Program-made: the position numbers and the translations under genes
Part shown: positions 27,273 to 37,199 of the stretch, piece by piece
Position numbering within the stretch: the stretch's first letter is position 1
How the letters are laid out: each line of letters opens with the position of its first letter
Notes under the pieces: generated by a model
The model's input: the letters and a program-made list of their open reading frames with translations, nothing else
What the model was told of the DNA's origin: nothing
The model's database searches: none
Assembly (NCBI RefSeq): GCF_003854895.1
Contig: NZ_CP033966.1
Location: 2,666,001 to 2,730,000, forward strand
Direction: 5' to 3'
Length of the DNA stretch: 64,000 nt
From: Pigmentiphaga sp. H8
Lineage (GTDB): Bacteria; Pseudomonadota; Gammaproteobacteria; Burkholderiales; Burkholderiaceae_B

Positions 27273-30140
27273 ATGTCCAGCATCCAAGAATCCAGCACCT
27301 CGTATCTGTTCGGGGGTAATGCGCCGTACGTGGAAGAACTCTACGAGGCCTACCTCGACAATCCGGGTTCCGTTCCCGACAACTGGCGCAATTACTTCGA
27401 CCAGTTGCAGCACACGCCGGCGGTTGACGGCCAGGAATCCACCCGCGACCAGGCCCATGCGCCGGTCATCGAATCCTTCGCCCAGCGCGCGCGTGCCAAT
27501 GCCTTCCTGCCGCGTACCGCCGAAAGCGACCTGTCGGTCGCGGGCAAGCAAGTCCACGTCCAGTCCATCATCGCCGCCTACCGCTACCTCGGTGCGCGCT
27601 GGGCCGATCTCGACCCGCTGCAGCGCCAGGAACGCCCGGCCATCCCCGAACTGGAGCCCAGCTTCTACGGCCTGACCGAATCCGACATGGACAAGGTCTA
27701 CTCCGCTACCAACACCTACTTCACGACCGCCGAGCACATGACGCTGCGCGAGATCGTGAAGGCGCTGCGCGACACGTATTGCCGCAGCATCGGCGTCGAG
27801 TTCATGCACGTGTCCGACCCGGTCATCAAGCGCTGGATCCAGCAACGCCTGGAAAGCACGCAAGCCACGCCCAGCCTGTCGGCCGACCAGAAGAAGCACG
27901 TGCTGGACCGCCTGACCGCGGCCGAGGGCCTGGAGCGCTACCTGCACACCAAGTATGTCGGCCAGAAGCGCTTCTCGCTGGAAGGCGGCGAAAGCTTCAT
28001 CGCGGCCATCGACGAGCTGATCCAGCATGCCGGGGAAGTCGGCATCCAGGAAGTGGTGCTGGGCATGGCCCACCGCGGCCGCCTGAACGTGCTGGTCAAC
28101 ACCCTGGGCAAGATGCCCAAGGACCTGTTCGCCGAATTCGAAGGCAAGTACGACGACGGCGGCCTGGCTGCCGGCGACGTGAAGTACCACAAGGGCTTCT
28201 CGAGCGACGTCTCGACCCGTGGCGGCCCCGTCCACGTGTCGCTGGCGTTCAACCCCTCGCACCTGGAAATCGTCAACCCCGTGGTCGAAGGTAGCGCCCG
28301 TGCGCGCCAGGAACGCCGCGGCATGGAAGGCGGCAAGCAGGTGCTGCCGGTGCTGGTCCACGGCGACGCCGCCTTCATCGGCCAGGGCGTCGTGATGGAA
28401 ACCCTGAACCTGGCGCAAACCCGCGGCTACGGCACGGGCGGCACGGTCCACCTGGTCATCAACAACCAGATCGGCTTCACCACCTCCGATCCGCGCGACA
28501 CCCGCTCCACGCTGTATTGCACCGACGTGGTCAAGATGATCGAGGCGCCGGTGCTGCACGTGAACGGCGACGATCCCGAAGCCGTCGTGTTCGCCACCCG
28601 CCTGGCCCTGGACTTCCGCGTCGAGTTCCAGAAGGACATCGTGGTCGACATCGTCTGCTTCCGCAAGCTGGGCCACAACGAGCAGGACACCCCCGCGCTG
28701 ACCCAGCCGCTGATGTACAAGCGCATCGGCCAGCACCCCGGCACGCGCAAGCTGTACGCCGACAAGCTGGCGGTGCAGGGCGTGATCGGCGCCGACGAGG
28801 GCGACGAATTCGTCAAGCGCTTCCGCTCGGCGATGGACGAAGGCCGCCATACGGTCGACCCCGTCCTGACCGACTACAAGAACAAGTACGCCGTCGACTG
28901 GTCGCCCTTCCTGGGCCGCAAGTGGACGGACGCCGCCGACACCTCGATGCCGCAGGCCGAGTTGAAGCGCCTGGGCGAGCGCATCACCACGGTGCCGGAA
29001 GGCTTCAAGGTCCACCCCATCGTCGAGAAGGTCCTGGCCGACCGCCGTGCCATGGCGCGCGGTGAAATGAACCTGGACTGGGGCATGGGCGAGCACCTGG
29101 CCTTCGCCAGCCTGGTGGCCGCGGGCTACCCCGTGCGGCTGACCGGGCAGGATTCGGGCCGCGGCACCTTCACCCACCGCCATGCCGTGCTGCACGACCA
29201 GAAGCGCGAGCGCTGGGATTCGGGCGTGTACGTGCCGCTGCAGAACGTGTCCGAGGCGCAGGCGCCGTTCCGCGTCATCGATTCGCTGCTGTCCGAGGAA
29301 GCCGTCATGGGCTTCGAATACGGCTACTCGACCGCCGAACCCAATTCGATGGTGATCTGGGAAGGCCAGTTCGGCGACTTCGCCAACGGCGCCCAGGTCG
29401 TGATCGACCAGTTCATCAGCTCGGGCGAAGCCAAGTGGGGCCGCCAGTCGGGCCTGGTGCTGATGCTGCCGCACGGCTACGAAGGGCAGGGCCCGGAGCA
29501 CTCGTCGGGCCGCATCGAGCGCTTCCTGCAACTGTGCGCCGATACCAACATGCAAGTGGTGCAGCCGACCACCGCCGCGCAGATCTTCCACCTGCTGCGC
29601 CGCCAGATGATCCGCCAGTTCCGCAAGCCGCTGGTCATCTTCACGCCCAAGTCGCTGCTGCGCAACAAGGATGCCACCTCGCCGCTGTCCGACCTGAGCA
29701 AGGGTTCGTTCCAGACGCTGATCGGCGAAGTCGACGAGACCATCGACGCTTCCAAGGTCAAGCGCCTGCTGGTCTGCTCGGGCAAGGTCTACTACGACCT
29801 GGTCAACGCCCGCAAGGAGCGAGGCGCCAACGACGTGGCCATCGCCCGCGCCGAACAGCTGTATCCGTTCCCGCACAAGAGCCTGACCGCCGAGCTCAAG
29901 AAGTACCCGAACGCCACCGAGGTGGTCTGGGTGCAGGACGAGCCGCAGAACCAGGGCCCGTGGTTCTACGTGCAGCATCACCTGTACGAGAACATGAACG
30001 AAGGCCAGAAGCTCGCCTATGCCGGCCGTCCGGCCTCGGCGTCGCCGGCCGTCGGCTACTACTCCAAGCACATGGAGCAGTTGAAGGCGCTGCTCGACCA
30101 GTCCTTCGGCCGTCTCAAGGGCGTCGTGCTGACCAAGTGA
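27273..30140 (+). CDS. sucA: 2-oxoglutarate dehydrogenase E1 component
   Basis: 955 residues, full length. Thiamine-diphosphate decarboxylase subunit of the 2-oxoglutarate dehydrogenase complex. Landmarks are the N-terminal peripheral-subunit-like segment (YVEELYEAYLDNPGSVPDNWR), GMAHRGRLNVLVNTLGK near residue 265, HGDAAFIGQGVVMETLN, the TPP/metal motif around VHLVINNQIGFTTS, and LMLPHGYEGQGPEHSSGR in the C-terminal half. It is first in the sucA-sucB-lpdA operon. Confidence 0.98.
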   Translation: MSSIQESSTSYLFGGNAPYVEELYEAYLDNPGSVPDNWRNYFDQLQHTPAVDGQESTRDQAHAPVIESFAQRARANAFLPRTAESDLSVAGKQVHVQSIIAAYRYLGARWADLDPLQRQERPAIPELEPSFYGLTESDMDKVYSATNTYFTTAEHMTLREIVKALRDTYCRSIGVEFMHVSDPVIKRWIQQRLESTQATPSLSADQKKHVLDRLTAAEGLERYLHTKYVGQKRFSLEGGESFIAAIDELIQHAGEVGIQEVVLGMAHRGRLNVLVNTLGKMPKDLFAEFEGKYDDGGLAAGDVKYHKGFSSDVSTRGGPVHVSLAFNPSHLEIVNPVVEGSARARQERRGMEGGKQVLPVLVHGDAAFIGQGVVMETLNLAQTRGYGTGGTVHLVINNQIGFTTSDPRDTRSTLYCTDVVKMIEAPVLHVNGDDPEAVVFATRLALDFRVEFQKDIVVDIVCFRKLGHNEQDTPALTQPLMYKRIGQHPGTRKLYADKLAVQGVIGADEGDEFVKRFRSAMDEGRHTVDPVLTDYKNKYAVDWSPFLGRKWTDAADTSMPQAELKRLGERITTVPEGFKVHPIVEKVLADRRAMARGEMNLDWGMGEHLAFASLVAAGYPVRLTGQDSGRGTFTHRHAVLHDQKRERWDSGVYVPLQNVSEAQAPFRVIDSLLSEEAVMGFEYGYSTAEPNSMVIWEGQFGDFANGAQVVIDQFISSGEAKWGRQSGLVLMLPHGYEGQGPEHSSGRIERFLQLCADTNMQVVQPTTAAQIFHLLRRQMIRQFRKPLVIFTPKSLLRNKDATSPLSDLSKGSFQTLIGEVDETIDASKVKRLLVCSGKVYYDLVNARKERGANDVAIARAEQLYPFPHKSLTAELKKYPNATEVVWVQDEPQNQGPWFYVQHHLYENMNEGQKLAYAGRPASASPAVGYYSKHMEQLKALLDQSFGRLKGVVLTK

Positions 30141-30237
30141 TCCTTACGTCCGGGACCGCCGCTTGCAGGCGGTCCCGGCTCCCGGCCGTCTGGCGCCGGA
30201 CCCAGAAGAAACTCCCCATACTTGCGGAATAACTGAC

Positions 30238-31464
30238 ATGGCCATAGTCGACGTAAAAGTCCCCCAATTTTCTGAATCGGTGTCGGAAGGCACCCTGCTG
30301 ACCTGGAAGAAGAAGCCGGGCGAAGCCATCTCGCGCGACGAAATCGTGATCGAGATCGAGACCGACAAGGTCGTGCTGGAAGTGCCGGCGCCCGCCGACG
30401 GCGTGCTGGCCGAGATCGTCAAGGCCGACGGCAGCACCGTCGTCTCGGAAGAAGTGATCGCCAAGATCGACACGGAAGGCAAGGCCGCCGCCGCTCCCGC
30501 CGCCGCTGCTCCGGCGCCTGCCGCCGCCGCCCCGGCTCCTGCCGCCGCACCCGCCGCAGCCCCGGCCGCCGCGCCCGCGACCTCGATCCCGTCGCCCGCC
30601 GCCGCCAAGCTGCTGGCCGAGCAGGGCATCTCGCCCGAGTCGGTGCAAGGCACGGGCCGCGGTGGCCGCATCACCAAGGGCGACGCCCTGGGCGCCGCCG
30701 CCGCGCCGGCCGCCAAGCCCGCTGCCGCGCCCGTCGTGAACGACGCCGCGACCCTGGTCAACGGCCGTCCCGAGCAGCGCGTGCCGATGAGCCGCCTGCG
30801 CGCCCGCGTGGCCGAGCGCCTGCTGCAGTCGCAATCGGAAAACGCCATCCTGACCACGTTCAACGAGGTCAACATGCAGGCCGTGATGGACCTGCGCGCC
30901 AAGTACAAGGACAAGTTCGAGAAGGAACACGGCGTCAAGCTGGGCTTCATGTCCTTCTTCGTGAAGGCCGCCGTGGCCGCGCTCAAGCGCTATCCCGTCA
31001 TCAACGCCTCGGTCGACGGCAAGGACATCGTCTACCACGGCTACTTCGACATCGGCATCGCCGTCGGCAGCCCGCGCGGCCTGGTGGTGCCCATCCTGCG
31101 CAACGCCGACCAGCTCAGCCTGGCCGATATCGAGAAGAAGATCGCCGAATTCGGCCAGAAGGCCAAGGAAGGCAAACTCAGCCTGGACGACCTGACCGGC
31201 GGCACGTTCTCGATCTCGAACGGCGGCACCTTCGGCTCGATGCTGTCGACCCCCATCATCAACCCGCCGCAGTCGGCCATCCTGGGCGTGCACGCCACCA
31301 AGGACCGCGCCGTGGTGGAAAACGGCCAGATCGTCGTCCGTCCGATGAACTACCTGGCGATGTCCTACGACCACCGCATCATCGACGGCCGCGAAGCCGT
31401 GCTGGGCCTGGTCGCGATGAAGGAAGCCCTGGAAGACCCGCAGCGCCTGCTGCTAGATATTTAA
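30238..31464 (+). CDS. sucB: 2-oxoglutarate dehydrogenase E2 (dihydrolipoyl succinyltransferase)
   Basis: 408 residues from the ATG at 30238. The lipoyl domain is residues 1-78 with the lipoylated K44 in IETDKVVLEVP. An Ala/Pro linker follows (about 80-118), then the E1/E3-binding domain (PSPAAAKLLAEQGISPESV...GRGGRITKGD). The catalytic domain begins near 175 and holds SYDHRIIDGREAVLGLV. It transfers succinyl groups to CoA. The ORF could extend upstream, but only through non-coding leader. Confidence 0.98.
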   Translation: MAIVDVKVPQFSESVSEGTLLTWKKKPGEAISRDEIVIEIETDKVVLEVPAPADGVLAEIVKADGSTVVSEEVIAKIDTEGKAAAAPAAAAPAPAAAAPAPAAAPAAAPAAAPATSIPSPAAAKLLAEQGISPESVQGTGRGGRITKGDALGAAAAPAAKPAAAPVVNDAATLVNGRPEQRVPMSRLRARVAERLLQSQSENAILTTFNEVNMQAVMDLRAKYKDKFEKEHGVKLGFMSFFVKAAVAALKRYPVINASVDGKDIVYHGYFDIGIAVGSPRGLVVPILRNADQLSLADIEKKIAEFGQKAKEGKLSLDDLTGGTFSISNGGTFGSMLSTPIINPPQSAILGVHATKDRAVVENGQIVVRPMNYLAMSYDHRIIDGREAVLGLVAMKEALEDPQRLLLDI

Positions 31465-31466
31465 CC

Positions 31467-31543
31467 CCCCCTACGCGCTTACGCGCGCCCCCCAGGGGGC
31501 GGCACTGGCCGACCGGCGGAGCCGGATCGGCGGTGCCCTGGGT
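31467..31543. repeat. G-rich intergenic repeat, copy B (between sucB and lpdA)
   Basis: Reads CCCCCCTACGCGCTTACGCG, then CCCCCCAGGGGGCGGC and GACCGGCGGAGCCGG. Its reverse complement matches copy A (18967-19043) almost base for base. It lies inside the suc operon, in the 133-base gap before lpdA, in the opposite orientation to copy A relative to transcription. Confidence 0.85.
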
Positions 31544-31597
31544 CAATACCCGCGTTGGCACTTGGGGGAGTTGGGTCCTTCTAACTGGAAGAATGAA

Positions 31598-33025
<1,428 letters not shown>

Positions 33026-33047
33026 CCTCTTGAACACTGCCTGAGCA

Positions 33048-33079
33048 AAAAGAAAACGGCCGCAAGGCCGTTTTCTTTT
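33048..33079. terminator. bidirectional Rho-independent terminator between lpdA and the convergent lyase gene
   Basis: Perfect 14-base stem AAAAGAAAACGGCC / GGCCGTTTTCTTTT with a GCAA loop. A/T-rich flanks on both sides allow it to work for lpdA on the plus strand and for the lyase on the minus strand. Confidence 0.92.
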
Positions 33080-33088
33080 GCGTGGTGG

Positions 33089-34447
33089 TCAGGCCGTGGC
33101 GCCGCGGTGGGCGGCCACGACGCGGTCCACGAAGGTGCCGGCGGCGCCGGTGTAGGCCTGGGGATCCAGCATGCGGTCGATGTCCTCGGGTTTCAGGTGG
33201 CGGGCGATGGTCGGGTTGGCCAGCAGGCCGTCCTTGAAGGTGCCACCTTGCTCGAACACGTCCATGCAGATCTCGTAGACCAGTTCGTGGGCTTCCTGCC
33301 TGCCCAGGTGGTCGCCCAGTTTCATCATGACGGCCTCGGACAGCAACAGGCCCTTCTGCACGGACAGGTTGCGTTCCATGTTGTTGCCGCGGACGGTCAG
33401 GCCGGCGGTAACGTAGGCCAGCTTGGCGAAGGCCGCGTCGGCCATGCAGCACAGGCGGGTGACGAATTCGCGTTCGGTCTGCAGCACGATCTTGTCGCGT
33501 TCGTGCTCGGCCATCATCCCTTCCAGTCCCAGCGCCACGGTGCTGCGGACGACGCGCGAGATCGCCACGATGCCCTCGCAGGCGGGCGGATTGCGTTTGT
33601 GGGGCATGGTGCTGCTGCCGACCTTGCCCAGGGTGAAGGGCTCTTCAAGCTCGGCGGTCTCGGTTTTCTGCAGGCTGTAGATTTCGTGGGCGATCTTGCC
33701 GGCGGTGCTGGTGCAGATCGCCAGCACGCAGGCCAGTTCGGCGATGCCGTCGCGCGCCACGTGCCAGCAGATCTCGGGGCAGGCCAGGCCCAGTTCCTGG
33801 AACAGCGCTTCCTGGACCGCGATGCCTTGGTCGCCCAGGGCGGCCAGCGTCCCGACCGCGCCGGAGAACTGGCCGACCAGCACCCGTTCCTTCATCTGCC
33901 GCAGGCGTTCCAGGTTGCGGCCGATCTCGGCGGCCCACACCGCGGCCTTGAAGCCGAAGGTGATGGGCAGGGCCTGCTGGCCGTGGCTGCGCCCGGCCAT
34001 GGTCTGGTCGCGATGCCGTTCGGCCAGCGCGACGACGTGGGCTTGTGCCCGGCGGTAGTTGTTCTCGATCTGCTCCAGCGCTTCCTTGACCTGCAGGATG
34101 GTGCCGGTGTCGACGATGTCCTGCGTCGTCGCGCCCCAGTGGATGAATTCCCCGGTGTCGCCGTCGCACACTTTTTTCATGGCCCGCAGCAGCGGAACGA
34201 TGGGGTGGCTGGTGCGGTCCATTTCCTGCTTCAGCTGCGCCAGGTCGATAAGCTCGACCCTGGCCTTGGCCTGGATTTCGTCGGCGGCGTGCTGGGGAAT
34301 GATGCCCATGCGGGCCTGCACGCGGGCGAGTGCCGCTTCCACGTCCAGCCATTTCTGGACGGTCTGTTCGTCGCTGAAAATGCTTCGGGTGGCGGCGGTG
34401 CTGAACTGGTCTCGGAACAGCGCGCTGTCGATGACGTAGGCGCTCAT
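33089..34447 (-). CDS. aspartase/fumarase-superfamily lyase (adenylosuccinate lyase / 3-carboxymuconate cycloisomerase type)
   Basis: 452 residues from the ATG at 34447 (MSAYVIDSALFRDQF), preceded by AGGAGA. The superfamily signature GSSTMPHKRNP lies near residue 285, and HWGATTQDIVDTG (conserved region 1) near 105. The C-terminal half resembles PcaB-type proteins as much as PurB. It ends a minus-strand cluster (38362 to 33089) of catabolic genes, so a role in that pathway is more likely than purine synthesis. The substrate is unknown. Confidence 0.8.
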   Translation of the reverse strand: MSAYVIDSALFRDQFSTAATRSIFSDEQTVQKWLDVEAALARVQARMGIIPQHAADEIQAKARVELIDLAQLKQEMDRTSHPIVPLLRAMKKVCDGDTGEFIHWGATTQDIVDTGTILQVKEALEQIENNYRRAQAHVVALAERHRDQTMAGRSHGQQALPITFGFKAAVWAAEIGRNLERLRQMKERVLVGQFSGAVGTLAALGDQGIAVQEALFQELGLACPEICWHVARDGIAELACVLAICTSTAGKIAHEIYSLQKTETAELEEPFTLGKVGSSTMPHKRNPPACEGIVAISRVVRSTVALGLEGMMAEHERDKIVLQTEREFVTRLCCMADAAFAKLAYVTAGLTVRGNNMERNLSVQKGLLLSEAVMMKLGDHLGRQEAHELVYEICMDVFEQGGTFKDGLLANPTIARHLKPEDIDRMLDPQAYTGAAGTFVDRVVAAHRGATA

Positions 34448-34502
34448 GGGGCTGGTCTCCTGTCTGGGGGCGTGAATGGACGATGCGTGGCGGGAGCCGC
34501 TT

Positions 34503-34847
34503 TCACGCCGAGGCGTTCTGCTGGAAGGCTTCCATCGCATGCAGCGAATAGACGTAGGCCGCGCCGGCGTTCAGCGCGATGGCCGTTCCCAGCGCGTCGC
34601 TTACTTCGGCCTCGGTGGCGCCGGCCTTGACCGCCGCCGCGGCATGCGAGGAAATGCAGCCGTCGCAGCGCGTGGTGACGGCCACGGCCAGGGCGATCAG
34701 TTCGCGCGTCTTGGCATCCAGCGCGCCGTTGGTGCCCAGGGCGGCATTCAGGCCCCGATAGGCGTCCAGTACCTTGGGGTTGGTGTTGCCCAGCTTGCCG
34801 GACGACTGGCGCAGCGTGCCCAGCAGTTCCTTCCAGTTCTCGAACAT
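34503..34847 (-). CDS. AhpD-like / carboxymuconolactone decarboxylase-family protein
   Basis: 114 residues from the ATG at 34847 with AGGAG upstream (CAGGAGCAACAC). The CxxC plus His pattern, C61-DGC64-ISSH68, is that of the AhpD-type alkylhydroperoxidase core, within an all-helical CMD fold (ELIALAVAVTTRCDGCISSHAAAAVKAG). It could be a thiol reductant or peroxidase in the neighbouring sulfur-compound pathway, or an unrelated CMD protein. The true lactone decarboxylase PcaC lacks CxxC, so that role is less likely. Confidence 0.8.
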   Translation of the reverse strand: MFENWKELLGTLRQSSGKLGNTNPKVLDAYRGLNAALGTNGALDAKTRELIALAVAVTTRCDGCISSHAAAAVKAGATEAEVSDALGTAIALNAGAAYVYSLHAMEAFQQNASA

Positions 34848-34879
34848 GTGTTGCTCCTGTCTAAGGGGATGAGGGGACA

Positions 34880-35851
34880 TCAATCGACTTTGGTGCCGGC
34901 GGCGCTGATCACCTTCTTCCAGAGGGCGATGTCGTCGGCAAGGAAAGAGGCGAAGAATTCCGGCGTGCTGTTCATGGGCTCCACGCCGGCCTGCATCAGC
35001 TGGGTGCGGAATTTCTCGTCGGCCAGCGCATCGTTCACCGCCTGGTTCAGGCGCTTGACGATGGCCGGCGGGGTGCCGGCCGGCGCGAGCAGGCCGTACC
35101 AGGCGGCCACGTCCATGCCTTGCACGCCGGATTCGGCCAGCGTGGGCACGTCGGGCACGGCCGCCGATCGCTTCGAGCTGGTCAGCCCGACGACCTTGAC
35201 CTTGTCGCTGCCCATCAGCGCCGACATGGACGGGATGTTGATGAAGGTGAACTGGACTTCGCCCGTCTGCACGCCATTGATGGACGGCCCGGATCCCTTG
35301 TAGGGGACGTGCGTGGCCGAGATGCCGGTGCGCAGCTTGAACAGCTCGGCGGACAGGTGCTGGGTACTGCCGTGTCCCGACGAGGAGAAGTTCAGCGCCC
35401 CGGGATGCTGCTTGCCGTAGGCGATGAGCTGCTTGACGTCTTTCACCGGCAGCTTGCTGGACACCACGAGCAGGTTGGGGCTCTGGCCGAATACGGCGAT
35501 GGGCGCGAAGCTCTTGATGGGGTCGTAGTCGAGCTTGGGAAACAGGCTGACGTTGATCGCCAGCGCCGAGGAACTCAGGAACAGCGTGTAGCCGTCGGGA
35601 TCGGCCCGGGACACGTAGGTGGCGCCGATGTTCTGGCCCGCGCCCGGCCGGTTCTCGACGATCACCGATTGGCCGAGTTTTTCCCCCAGCTGCTGTGCGA
35701 GCAGGCGGGCCGTCATGTCGGTGCCGCCGCCGGGCGTGTAGCCGACCACGATCTTGACCGCGCGGCTCGGAAAGGCCGCGGTGTCGGCGGCCGCCTGGGA
35801 CAACGGGCTCAGCAATACCAGTGCCGCGCCTGCGGCAAGACGATGAAACAT
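34880..35851 (-). CDS. Bug/TctC-family solute-binding protein
   Basis: 323 residues with a signal peptide (about 1-22, SQAAA). Motifs: VKIVVGYTPGGGTDMTARLLAQQL, VIVENRPGAGQNIGATYVSRA, LNFSSSGHGSTQHLSAELFKL and HVPYKGSGPSINGVQTGEV. A periplasmic carboxylate-binding protein in the thiol-dioxygenase cluster, 48 bases downstream of the enoyl-CoA hydratase-like gene. No TctA/TctB gene nearby. Confidence 0.9.
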   Translation of the reverse strand: MFHRLAAGAALVLLSPLSQAAADTAAFPSRAVKIVVGYTPGGGTDMTARLLAQQLGEKLGQSVIVENRPGAGQNIGATYVSRADPDGYTLFLSSSALAINVSLFPKLDYDPIKSFAPIAVFGQSPNLLVVSSKLPVKDVKQLIAYGKQHPGALNFSSSGHGSTQHLSAELFKLRTGISATHVPYKGSGPSINGVQTGEVQFTFINIPSMSALMGSDKVKVVGLTSSKRSAAVPDVPTLAESGVQGMDVAAWYGLLAPAGTPPAIVKRLNQAVNDALADEKFRTQLMQAGVEPMNSTPEFFASFLADDIALWKKVISAAGTKVD

Positions 35852-35899
35852 GGAAGTCTCCTGTCGGGCGCCTCTGAGGACGCTTGTTGTGGAAGGGGG

Positions 35900-36640
35900 T
35901 TACTGCTGCCTGGCCGCGCGCACGCGCGCGGCGTACTGCTGGATGCGTTGCTTGAGCCCCGGCCGGGCCGCCGAGCGGGTCAGCAGGGCCAGGTCGAGAT
36001 CGGCGGCCCGTGGATCCTGCATCGCCAGGTCGAGCAAGGCCTGGGTGCGGGCATCGGGGGTGTGCACGGAAGGCGCATCCAGGTTGTCCGCCGCGTCGAT
36101 GCGCGCCTGGGCAAGGCCGCAGGCCAGGGCCTCGTCGGCGTCGATCCAGCGGCCGGACCGTATCCAGGCCTGGGCCGTGTCGCCGCCCACCAGCGTGGCC
36201 AGGCGGCGCGTGCCGAGCACGAGGCCGAAGCCGGCGGCGCCCGGGAAGGCGAACGAGGCGTTGCCGCGCATCAGGCGCCGGCGGCAGGCGGCGAAGAGAT
36301 CGGCGCCGGCGCCGGCGACGCGGCCGTGGGCGATGGCGACCGTCTCGAAGGGCGCCTGGTGCACGGCCTGCAACAGCAATTCGATGCGGACGAAGCGCGC
36401 CAGCAGGGAGTCGTCGGTTTCCTCGTCCAGCGCGGAGAGGTCCATGCCGGTGCAGAAGTGGCGGCCCGCGCCCTCGATCACGAGACTGCGCACGTCGTCG
36501 CGGACGCAGGCGTCGACGGCCTGGGCCAGCGCGGCGACGAGGTCGGCCGACAGGGCGTTGCCGCAGGCCGGGCGGTCGAGCAGGATGCGGCGCACGCCCC
36601 GGCCGGCATCGGTCTCGATCTGGAGCACGGCCTCAGGCAT
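35900..36640 (-). CDS. enoyl-CoA hydratase/isomerase-family protein (crotonase fold)
   Basis: 246 residues from the ATG at 36640, which overlaps the end of the dioxygenase gene by 8 bases. Crotonase features: RPACGNALSADLVAALAQAV, LVIEGAGRHFCTGMDLSAL (oxyanion-hole strand) and HGRVAGAGADLFAACRRRLM, where usual acidic residues of a hydratase site are not obvious (ASFAFPGAAGFGLVLGTRRL). It acts on an acyl-CoA, plausibly the product of the CoA-transferase encoded two genes upstream. Confidence 0.82.
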   Translation of the reverse strand: MPEAVLQIETDAGRGVRRILLDRPACGNALSADLVAALAQAVDACVRDDVRSLVIEGAGRHFCTGMDLSALDEETDDSLLARFVRIELLLQAVHQAPFETVAIAHGRVAGAGADLFAACRRRLMRGNASFAFPGAAGFGLVLGTRRLATLVGGDTAQAWIRSGRWIDADEALACGLAQARIDAADNLDAPSVHTPDARTQALLDLAMQDPRAADLDLALLTRSAARPGLKQRIQQYAARVRAARQQ

Positions 36641-37199
36641 TGGCGTATCCGGAAACGAAGGACTTGGCGGCGCCCGTTTCGGCGTCGTAGACATGGCGCG
36701 ACTGCTTGCCGATGTCCGTGCCGTAGACGTGGATGCTGATCGAGACCCGGTCGTCGTAGGCATTGCGCACGAGATGGATGTCGCCGATGGACGGGGACAC
36801 GCAGGTCGTTTGTCCGGGTTCGATGCGTTCTTCGGTGGAAGAAGGGATCAGGCGCCCATCCTCCCTGGCATAGGCGCGCGAGTATTCGGCGCCGCGCAGC
36901 ATGCCGATCACGCCCCAGGTGCAATGGTCGTGGACGGGGGTGCGCTGTCCCGGACCCCAGACGAAGCTGACCACCGAGTAGCGGTCGGCGGGATCCCGGT
37001 GCAGCAGGTACTGCTGGTAGTGGACCGGGTGGGGACGCGAGCAGTCCTCGGGCAGCCAGTCGTCGTGGGCCACGAGCTCGCGCAGCAGCGCCGCGCAGGT
37101 CTCGACGGCGCGAGGCTCGTCCGGTGCGGCATCGAGCGCGGCGTCCATGCCCTGGACGAAGGCGGCCAGCCGGCCGGGAAGGGGGGTCGTGGCCGTCAT
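36633..37199 (-). CDS. thiol dioxygenase, 3-mercaptopropionate dioxygenase type
   Basis: 188 residues, cupin fold of the cysteine dioxygenase family. The iron ligands are H90, H92 (PVHDH) and H142 (GDIHLV), and the outer-sphere triad is S155-x-H157-x-Y159 (SISIHVYG), followed by R168. These positions agree with bacterial 3-mercaptopropionate dioxygenase as I recall it. The family adds O2 to a thiol, giving a sulfinate. It overlaps the CoA-transferase gene by four bases and the hydratase gene by eight, so all three are coupled. Cysteine dioxygenase activity is the alternative. Confidence 0.8.
   Translation of the reverse strand: MTATTPLPGRLAAFVQGMDAALDAAPDEPRAVETCAALLRELVAHDDWLPEDCSRPHPVHYQQYLLHRDPADRYSVVSFVWGPGQRTPVHDHCTWGVIGMLRGAEYSRAYAREDGRLIPSSTEERIEPGQTTCVSPSIGDIHLVRNAYDDRVSISIHVYGTDIGKQSRHVYDAETGAAKSFVSGYANA

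Noticed and set aside
27195..30071. A 958-codon antisense open frame across sucA
   Set aside because: Shadow of the sucA codon pattern; composition is biased and no motif is present.
30478..30600. Ala/Pro-rich low-complexity DNA in sucB resembling a repeat expansion
   Set aside because: This is the normal flexible linker between the lipoyl and E3-binding domains of E2 subunits.
34503..34847. Calling the CMD-family protein 4-carboxymuconolactone decarboxylase (PcaC)
   Set aside because: The CxxC...H arrangement is AhpD-like, and no protocatechuate pathway genes apart from a generic superfamily lyase are nearby.
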